Source of the DNA: CAMLHP01 sp035759745
Lineage (GTDB): Bacteria; Gemmatimonadota; Gemmatimonadetes; Gemmatimonadales; GWC2-71-9
NCBI GenBank assembly: GCA_035759745.1
Contig: DASTUF010000113.1
Location: 1 to 5,258, forward strand
DNA: 5,258 nt
Direction: 5' to 3'
Below the pieces are notes generated by a model that worked only from the letters and a program-made list of their open reading frames with translations, was not told the DNA's origin and did not search any database. Below, in pieces: positions 1 to 5,258 of the stretch (positions are counted from its first letter, which is position 1; the number at the start of each line of letters is the position of its first letter). A program made the position numbers and the translations under genes.

Positions 1-1190
1 CGGTCCCGGAGCCGGTCGTACATCGCCCGGAGGTCGGGCCCGCGAGGCGCCTTGGCCTTCACGATCACGTACCGGGAAGCGGCGTCGACCAGCGCGGACA
101 CCGGCTGTCCGGACCGTGCCAGGTAGTGCAAGATCAAGGCCACCCCGAGGGGGGCGTCCCGCCCGATGTGCAGCCGGGGAAGGATAACACCGCCATTCCC
201 TTCGCCTCCGACCAGTGCCGCATGCCGGCGCATCGCGCGAGCCACGTTGGCCTCGCCCACCGGCGCCCGGACGAACCGGGCGCCGAAGTCGCGGGCCGCA
301 TCCTCGACCACCAGGCTGGTGGACAGGTTGACCACGACCGTGGGCTCCGGGTCACCCCGGTGCGCCCCCAGCACCGCCCGGACGGCGAAGGCGAGAGTGT
401 AGTCCTCGCCGATGGCCCGGCCGGTCTCGTCCACCAGGGCCAGCCGGTCGACGTCGGGGTCCACGGCCATGCCCACGTCCGCGCCGCTCTCCCGGACAAC
501 ACGGGAAAGGTCCTTGAGGTTCTCCGGCACCGGCTCCGGCGGGTGCGGGAAGCGGCCGTCGGTTTCGAGGTGGATCGCGGTCACGCGACAGCCGAGGCGC
601 TCGAGCAACAGCGGAATCGACGCGCCGCCGGCCCCGCGCACGCAGTCGAGCGCTACATGGACCCCGCGCGCACGGATCGCGGTCACGTCGACCTCCGGCA
701 GCGCCAGCACCCGGTCGAGATGCCGCGCCACCGCGTCGCGATCCTCCCGCACCGTCCCGATCCCGTCCCAGCCCGCTCTCTCCGGCCCCCGCTCCGCCAG
801 CGTGCGCACTGTCGCGCCCGCCTCGGCGTCGAGGAAGATCCCGTCCGGTCCCACGAACTTGAGCGCGTTCCACTCGATCGGGTTGTGGCTCGCCGTGAGG
901 ATGAGCCCGGCGCCGGCCCCGTGATGCTCCACCGCCATCTGCACCGTCGGCGTCGGGACCACACCCAGCTCGATCACGTCCACACCCACGCTCAGCAATC
1001 CGGCCGCCGCCGCCTGCGCGAACATGGGCCCGCTGGTCCGCGAGTCCCGCCCCAGGACCACCTTCGGCCGTCCCGCCGCCGCCGCCCACGCCCCCAGCGC
1101 TGCCGCATGCCGCGCCACCAGCTCCGGCGTCAGGTCCTTCCCCACATGCCCCCGCATCCCGGAGACGCTGATCATCAACGTGTCGGACAA
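1..1190 (-). CDS. glmM: Phosphoglucosamine mutase / phosphomannomutase family (alpha-D-phosphohexomutase), 3' end outside window
   Basis: Cytosolic alpha-D-phosphohexomutase. Its likely reaction is glucosamine-6-phosphate to glucosamine-1-phosphate, on the way to UDP-GlcNAc for peptidoglycan and surface glycans. Seen across the 396 residues in the window: an N-terminal ISVSGMRG; the phosphoserine loop TASHNP (residues 99-104, catalytic Ser101); the magnesium loop DPDVDR (D244, D246, D248); and the sugar-recognition loop GGEGNGGVI (328-336) followed by GRDAPLG. The C-terminal phosphate-binding domain lies beyond position 1, so this is an edge truncation, not a broken gene. GEGNGG and VSGMRG match archaeal and Bacteroidota/Gemmatimonadota members, where glucosamine and mannose/glucose mutases are hard to separate; ManB or Pgm activity is possible. 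I chose the TTG at 1190 because AGGTGA (1200-1195) lies 4 nt upstream and the protein then begins MSDTLMISVSG, a natural family N-terminus. Alternatives are a GTG at 1205, whose first four bases (GTGA) overlap the HD-GYP stop, and an ATG at 1175 without a ribosome-binding sequence. It is probably co-transcribed with the HD-GYP gene. Confidence 0.92.
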   Translation of the reverse strand, partial: MSDTLMISVSGMRGHVGKDLTPELVARHAAALGAWAAAAGRPKVVLGRDSRTSGPMFAQAAAAGLLSVGVDVIELGVVPTPTVQMAVEHHGAGAGLILTASHNPIEWNALKFVGPDGIFLDAEAGATVRTLAERGPERAGWDGIGTVREDRDAVARHLDRVLALPEVDVTAIRARGVHVALDCVRGAGGASIPLLLERLGCRVTAIHLETDGRFPHPPEPVPENLKDLSRVVRESGADVGMAVDPDVDRLALVDETGRAIGEDYTLAFAVRAVLGAHRGDPEPTVVVNLSTSLVVEDAARDFGARFVRAPVGEANVARAMRRHAALVGGEGNGGVILPRLHIGRDAPLGVALILHYLARSGQPVSALVDAASRYVIVKAKAPRGPDLRAMYDRLRD

Positions 1191-1194
1191 CCCA

Positions 1195-1200
1195 TCACCT
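1195..1200 (-). promoter_or_regulatory. Ribosome-binding sequence of the mutase gene
   Basis: On the minus strand AGGTGA ends 4 nt before the TTG start at 1190. It is one of several near-identical AAAGGTG copies in a heptamer array, so two further Shine-Dalgarno-like copies lie at 7-bp steps upstream, inside the end of the HD-GYP coding region. This copy is what favours the TTG at 1190 over the ATG at 1175. The copy one repeat further upstream could instead serve the GTG at 1205. Confidence 0.55.
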
Positions 1201-1219
1201 TTCACCTTTCACCTTTCAC
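1196..1219. repeat. Heptamer tandem repeat (CACCTTT x3 plus CAC)
   Basis: Three perfect copies of CACCTTT (1196-1202, 1203-1209, 1210-1216) are followed by a partial copy, CAC (1217-1219). Read on the minus strand, the array is AAAGGTG repeated. It encodes the last residues of the HD-GYP protein (VKGER), contains its TGA stop at 1204-1202, and supplies the purine-rich ribosome-binding sequence of the mutase. Because 7 is not a multiple of 3, gain or loss of one unit would change the HD-GYP C-terminal frame and the spacing to the mutase start. Confidence 0.85.
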
Positions 1220-2257
1220 GAAGGCGTCTACCACGTCGGAATCGAACTGCCGGCCGACGCCGTCGCGCAGGACCCCCACGGCTTGGTCGGGCGAACAGGG
1301 TGAACGATAAGCATGGTTGGTAGTCATGGCATCATAGGCGTCGGCCACGGCGACGATCCGCGCCGGCAGCGGGATCGACTCCCCCGACAGGCCGTCGGGG
1401 AACCCGTTGCCATCCATCCGCTCGTGATGCGAACGCACCACCTGCAGCACCGTCGGCTCTCCCAGGAGGAAGGGTTGGAGGATCCGTTCGCCCAGCAGCG
1501 TGTGCGACTGCACGTGCTCCAGCTCTTCCGGGTCGAGCGGCCCCGGCTTGACCAGCAGTTCGTCCCGGATGCCGATGGTGCCGACATCATGCAGCCGGGC
1601 GCCCAGCTCCAGCGCGGCCAGCGCGTCTCCCGTGTACCCCAGTTGCACCGCGATCCGCGCCGCGAGCCGCTCCACTCGGCGGGAGTGGCCGGACGTGTAC
1701 GAGTCCCGCGCTTCCAGCGCGTGCGCCAGCATGGTCACACCGTCGTTGACCGCTTCGCGCTGGCGCCGGCCCAGTTCCCGCACCCGCTCCCGCAGCCGCG
1801 CCTGCACCTGCCGCGTTTCCAGCTCCTGGGTCCGGCGCTCCAGCGCGCCCGTCACCCGCAGCCGGATCTCATCCAGCGTGGACGGCTTGGTGAGGTAGTC
1901 GAGCGCACCACACCGGAGGCAGTGCATAGCTACGTCGACATCGGACACGCCCGTCAGCATGACCACGCCTACATCGGGGTACTGCGCCCGAACGTGCTCC
2001 AGCAGTTCCACCCCGCTCATGATCGGCATGTTGATGTCGACGATGCACAGCACCAGCTCGCGGTGCCGCTCGAGCACCGCCAGCGCCTCGGCGCCGGTGG
2101 ACGCCCCGGCCGTCGACAGCCCCAGCGCCCCCAGCATCCGCTGCAGAGACTGGCGGACCGACTCCTCGTCGTCCACGACCAGGCACCTCGGCGCATCCCC
2201 CACCGCTTGCCCCGACTCAGTTGCGGTCAAGCTGGACACTCCCTTACGCTTCGCCAT
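1202..2257 (-). CDS. Response regulator with HD-GYP domain (probable cyclic-di-GMP phosphodiesterase)
   Basis: A 351-residue two-domain signalling protein. The receiver domain spans about residues 24-140, with acidic residues D29/D30, phospho-acceptor D74 (VDINMP), T102 and K124 (TKPS). A charged, probably helical linker follows (about 140-170), then an HD-GYP domain (about 170-350). Visible metal-site residues are H191, H223-D224, H252, H277-H278 and D306. HD-GYP domains hydrolyse cyclic-di-GMP to pGpG or GMP, and phosphorylation of D74 by an unlinked histidine kinase presumably controls activity. No kinase is encoded here. Departures from consensus: GFP (285-287) for GYP, HDVGT for HDIGK, and NHAYR for the usual DRPYK/R. 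The metal ligands look intact, so I expect a catalytic or at least metal-binding domain. The ATG at 2257 is the first start after an upstream frame that is only antisense to the neighbouring enzyme gene, but it has no good Shine-Dalgarno. The TTG at 2230 is better placed. It is the first gene of the leftward unit and ends in the heptamer array at the mutase start. Confidence 0.93.
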   Translation of the reverse strand: MAKRKGVSSLTATESGQAVGDAPRCLVVDDEESVRQSLQRMLGALGLSTAGASTGAEALAVLERHRELVLCIVDINMPIMSGVELLEHVRAQYPDVGVVMLTGVSDVDVAMHCLRCGALDYLTKPSTLDEIRLRVTGALERRTQELETRQVQARLRERVRELGRRQREAVNDGVTMLAHALEARDSYTSGHSRRVERLAARIAVQLGYTGDALAALELGARLHDVGTIGIRDELLVKPGPLDPEELEHVQSHTLLGERILQPFLLGEPTVLQVVRSHHERMDGNGFPDGLSGESIPLPARIVAVADAYDAMTTNHAYRSPCSPDQAVGVLRDGVGRQFDSDVVDAFVKGER

Positions 2258-2260
2258 ACT
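2233..2260 (+). promoter_or_regulatory. Candidate sigma-70-type promoter for the PLP-enzyme unit
   Basis: TGGACA (2233-2238, 5 of 6 matches to TTGACA) is separated by 16 bp from CATACT (2255-2260, 4 of 6 matches to TATAAT). Transcription would start near 2266-2268, giving a very short leader that begins at about the Shine-Dalgarno sequence. The -10 element overlaps the ATG of the divergent HD-GYP gene. The matches are modest and found by eye, so this is tentative. Confidence 0.25.
2239..2245 (-). promoter_or_regulatory. Possible internal ribosome-binding sequence for an alternative HD-GYP start
   Basis: On the minus strand AAGGGAG (2245 to 2239) lies 8 nt before a TTG at 2230, which would begin the protein at residue 10 of the ATG version and still keep the whole receiver domain. 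The ATG at 2257 has only GAG very close to it. The spacing suggests the shorter 342-residue form is at least as likely; the choice cannot be settled from sequence alone. Confidence 0.35.
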
Positions 2261-2266
2261 CGATTC

Positions 2267-2273
2267 AAGGTGA
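2267..2273 (+). promoter_or_regulatory. Ribosome-binding sequence of the PLP-enzyme gene
   Basis: AAGGTGA just precedes the ATG at 2276. The AAGG core ends 5 nt before the start, and the next two bases after the element are AC. This fixes the start at 2276 and excludes the long upstream open extension in the same frame, which is antisense to the HD-GYP gene. Confidence 0.7.
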
Positions 2274-2275
2274 AC

Positions 2276-3445
<1,170 letters not shown>

Positions 3446-3471
3446 AACAAAACCAGGCATTGGGCGTAGAG

Positions 3472-3553
3472 ATAGGGGTTAGGGATTAGGGATCGTCCCC
3501 CTAACCCCTAACCCCTAATCCCTGACCCCTGACCCCTGACCCCTGGCCCCTAT
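3472..3553. repeat. Inverted heptamer array of CCCCTAA/CCCCTGA type
   Basis: This array occupies most of the 108-bp spacer between the PLP enzyme and the M48 gene. Three heptamers run in the G-rich sense: ATAGGGG (3472-3478) and TTAGGGA twice (3479-3485, 3486-3492). After a 5-bp centre (TCGTC, 3493-3497) come eight C-rich heptamers without gaps: CCCCTAA x3 (3498-3518), TCCCTGA (3519-3525), CCCCTGA x2 (3526-3539), CCCCTGG (3540-3546) and CCCCTAT (3547-3553). The last unit ends on the base before the M48 ATG. The drift from TAA to TGA units looks like duplication with divergence. Short heptamer repeats between genes resemble the STRR repeats described in cyanobacteria, but relatedness is not implied. 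The remaining 26 bp (3446-3471) hold nothing I can identify. Confidence 0.9.
3473..3517 (+). other. Strong hairpin in the M48 leader, possible attenuator or terminator
   Basis: Bases 3473-3491 pair with 3499-3517 at 18 of 19 positions; the exception is an A-C opposition at 3485/3505. The loop is 7 nt. The stem consists of the two opposed heptamer arms. No U-tract follows, only more CCCCTGA units, so it does not look like a classical intrinsic terminator. In an mRNA read through from the PLP-enzyme gene it would form 36 nt before the M48 start codon and could affect translation, mRNA ends or read-through. Confidence 0.6.
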
Positions 3554-4540
3554 ATGCCCACGCCACTCCCCCAGATCTCCGCCGTCAGCTGGGAGCACCC
3601 CGCCGACCGCGCCGCCCTGCAGGCCCTCCGCGCCGTGCCCGGGGTGGACGAGATCATCCGCAAGGTCATCGCCATCCTCGGTGGCGAGCGCGGCATCCGC
3701 CTCCTCTTCCAGGGCAACGCCGTCCGCGTCGGGCCGGAGCAGTTCCCCAGGCTCTGGGCCATGCACCTGGAGAACTGCAGCACGTTCGACTGGGAGCGGA
3801 TCCCCGAGCTCTACGTCTCCCAGACGCCCTTCTTCAATGCCGGCGCCTACGGTGTGGACGACCCCTTCATCGTGGTTCACAGCGCGGCGCTCGAAGTGTT
3901 GGACGATGACGAGACCCGCACCCTGCTGGCCCACGAACTGGGCCACGTCATGAGCGGCCACGCGCTCTACACCACCATCGCCGCCATCATGGCGCTCGTG
4001 AGCCTCGGCCTCCTGCCGTCGATTGCGGTGCTCGCGGTACTGCCGGTGCGGCTGGCGTTCCTCGAGTGGTCCCGCAAGTCGGAGTTGAGCGCGGACCGCG
4101 CCGGATTGCTCGGTATCCAGGATGTAATCATCGCCCAGCGGCTCGACATGAAGATGGCGGGCGGCGGCCGGGGCGACGCCTTCGAGGGCGCGCTCAACAT
4201 CGACGCCTTCATCGCCCAGGCCAACGAGTACACCTACGCCAACGAGGGCCTGGACGTCGTCTACAAGCTGCTCAACACCCTGGCACTCACCCACCCGATG
4301 CATACCGTGCGTGCCGCCGAACTCCAGCGCTGGGTCGCCGCCGGTGAATACGACCGGATCATGCGGGGCGAGTACACCCGTCGTGGCGCCGAGTCGGCAG
4401 ACCGCCCCATCCGTGACGACATGGGCGCCGCCAGGGACTACTACGCCCACGAGGCGAAGGAGCTCGCGCGCGAAGTAGCCAATGCTGCCAAGCGAGTGGC
4501 CACTGCCGCGACGGACGCCTTCAAGGGCGGGCGCTCCTAG
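3554..4540 (+). CDS. M48-family zinc metallopeptidase (HtpX/Ste24-like catalytic domain)
   Basis: A 328-residue zinc protease of peptidase family M48. Seen: the HELGH zinc motif (residues 127-131; H127 and H131 ligands, E128 catalytic) and the third ligand E177 in SELSADRAG. Between them lies a hydrophobic stretch of about 142-170, long enough for one membrane segment or a short re-entrant hairpin. The LTHPMHTVRAAEL segment (245-257) is typical of the family's C-terminal part. There is no signal peptide and no pair of N-terminal membrane helices as in HtpX, so it belongs to the shorter M48 group found next to ordinary genes in many bacteria. The tail (about 293-324) is rich in Ala, Lys and Glu and looks like an amphipathic helix. 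The substrate is unknown; membrane-protein quality control is the family-level guess. The ATG at 3554 gives the expected N-terminus (SAVSWEHPADRAAL), yet it has no Shine-Dalgarno because heptamer repeats abut it. purD starts 3 bp after its stop. Confidence 0.93.
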   Translation: MPTPLPQISAVSWEHPADRAALQALRAVPGVDEIIRKVIAILGGERGIRLLFQGNAVRVGPEQFPRLWAMHLENCSTFDWERIPELYVSQTPFFNAGAYGVDDPFIVVHSAALEVLDDDETRTLLAHELGHVMSGHALYTTIAAIMALVSLGLLPSIAVLAVLPVRLAFLEWSRKSELSADRAGLLGIQDVIIAQRLDMKMAGGGRGDAFEGALNIDAFIAQANEYTYANEGLDVVYKLLNTLALTHPMHTVRAAELQRWVAAGEYDRIMRGEYTRRGAESADRPIRDDMGAARDYYAHEAKELAREVANAAKRVATAATDAFKGGRS

Positions 4541-4543
4541 CGG

Positions 4544-5258
4544 GTGCGGGTACTCGTTGTCGGCGGCGGTGGCCGCGAGCACGCCCTCGCGTGGGCCATC
4601 CGGCGCGAGCTGCCCCAGGCGGTTATCCACTGCGCACCCGGTAACCCCGGCACCGCCGAGTTGGGCACCAACCTCGCCATCGCGGCCGACGACATCGATC
4701 GCATCACCGACGCCGCCGACATGCTCGGCGCCGACCTCGTGGTGGTGGGTCCCGAAGTCCCGCTCGCGATGGGACTCGCCGATCGACTCCGCGCAGAGGG
4801 CCGCCTCGTCTTTGGCCCCTCCGCGGCTGCCGCCCGCATCGAAAGCAGCAAGAGCTTCGCCAAGGATGTCATGCACTCGGCGAACGTATCCACCGCCGCC
4901 AGCGCGACGTTCACCAGCCTCGCCGAAGCACTCCCGTATATCGATCGCCATGCCGAGCCCCTGGTGGTGAAGGCCTCCGGCCTCGCCGCTGGCAAGGGCG
5001 CCGTGGTCGCAACTACCCGCCGTGACGCCGCCGACGCCGCCCGGGCCATGCTCGAGGACGCGAGCCTCGGTGCGGCCGGCAGCGAGATAGTGGTTGAATC
5101 GTTTCTGGAGGGGGAGGAGCTCTCGCTCTTTGCCGTCACCAACGGGCGGGATGTCACCCTGCTGCCGGCGGCCCAGGATCACAAGCGGTTGCTCGAGGGA
5201 GACCAGGGACCCAACACCGGTGGCATGGGCGCGTATGCGCCGGTATCACTCGCCACCA
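4544..5258 (+). CDS. purD: Phosphoribosylamine--glycine ligase (GAR synthetase), 3' end outside window
   Basis: Second step of de novo purine synthesis: ATP-dependent joining of glycine to 5-phosphoribosylamine, in the cytosol. The window holds the first 238 residues of a protein usually about 420-430 long. Seen: the N-terminal Rossmann-like start VLVVGGGGREHALAW (residues 3-17), an APGNPGTAELG segment, VGPEVPLAMGL, and the ATP-grasp lysine K143 in VVKASGLAAGKG. The family signature QDHKR (211-215) is followed by DQGPNTGGMGAYAP. Position 145 is Ser where many homologues, including E. coli, have Asp (KADGLAAGKG). The GTG at 4544 gives the expected MRVLVVGGGG start. It lies 3 bp after the M48 stop with no clear Shine-Dalgarno at proper spacing, so translational coupling to the protease gene is likely. 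The protein is cut only by the window edge. Confidence 0.96.
   Translation, partial: MRVLVVGGGGREHALAWAIRRELPQAVIHCAPGNPGTAELGTNLAIAADDIDRITDAADMLGADLVVVGPEVPLAMGLADRLRAEGRLVFGPSAAAARIESSKSFAKDVMHSANVSTAASATFTSLAEALPYIDRHAEPLVVKASGLAAGKGAVVATTRRDAADAARAMLEDASLGAAGSEIVVESFLEGEELSLFAVTNGRDVTLLPAAQDHKRLLEGDQGPNTGGMGAYAPVSLAT

Noticed and set aside
126..1310. A 394-codon plus-strand open frame.
   Set aside because: Arg/His/Pro-rich low-complexity translation antisense to the mutase, whose catalytic motifs are clear on the other strand.
2258..2275. A SAM riboswitch or other leader RNA controlling the PLP enzyme.
   Set aside because: The leader before the ATG is far too short, and the upstream sequence is HD-GYP coding sequence.
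3473..3517. A classical intrinsic terminator for the PLP-enzyme gene.
   Set aside because: The stem is strong but no T-run follows; the downstream bases are CCCCTGA repeats. Kept only as a hairpin of unknown role.
3472..3553. A CRISPR array or true telomere/replicon end.
   Set aside because: Units are only 7 bp with no spacers, so not CRISPR; normal genes continue on both sides, so not a chromosome end.
3515..5182. A 555-codon minus-strand open frame.
   Set aside because: Antisense to both the M48 gene and purD and also crossing the repeat array; its Gly/Val/His-rich translation shows no recognisable domain.

Overview
This window is high in GC and densely coded, and every gene in it is chromosomal and housekeeping-like. 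The best guess at the source is Gemmatimonadota or a close relative within the Fibrobacterota-Chlorobiota-Bacteroidota (FCB) supergroup. That guess rests on the sugar-phosphate mutase. Its N-terminus reads ISVSGMRG and its substrate loop reads GEGNGGVI, as in Bacteroidota/Gemmatimonadota enzymes, instead of the FGTDGIRG and GGEQSGH of proteobacterial GlmM. The assignment comes from remembered family patterns, not from a database search.

Layout: two transcription units diverge from about position 2265. The leftward unit (2257 down to 1) encodes a response regulator with an HD-GYP output domain. Its stop codon lies inside the start region of an archaeal/FCB-type phosphoglucosamine (or phosphomanno-) mutase, whose C-terminal domain runs off the left edge. 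The rightward unit (2276 to 5258) encodes a cystathionine gamma-synthase/lyase-family PLP enzyme. A 108-bp spacer follows, then an M48-family zinc metallopeptidase, and 3 bp later purD, which runs off the right edge. The divergent start codons are only 18 bp apart, so at least one promoter must overlap coding sequence. The 108-bp spacer is the longest gene-free stretch.

Functionally, the left unit pairs a probable cyclic-di-GMP phosphodiesterase response regulator with an enzyme supplying amino-sugar phosphate for cell-wall or surface polysaccharide. The right unit mixes sulfur amino acid metabolism (Met/Cys), membrane-associated proteolysis and de novo purine synthesis. No mobile element, CRISPR array, RNA gene or defence system is visible.

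The least ordinary feature is non-coding. The spacer before the M48 gene is built mostly from heptamers: three in one orientation, a 5-bp centre, then eight of CCCCTRA type ending exactly at the M48 start codon. It can fold into a strong hairpin, replaces any Shine-Dalgarno sequence, and gives the opposite strand a telomere-like run of eight G-tracts. A second, unrelated heptamer array (CACCTTT x3) sits at the HD-GYP/mutase junction. There it encodes the end of the HD-GYP protein and supplies the ribosome-binding sequence of the mutase.
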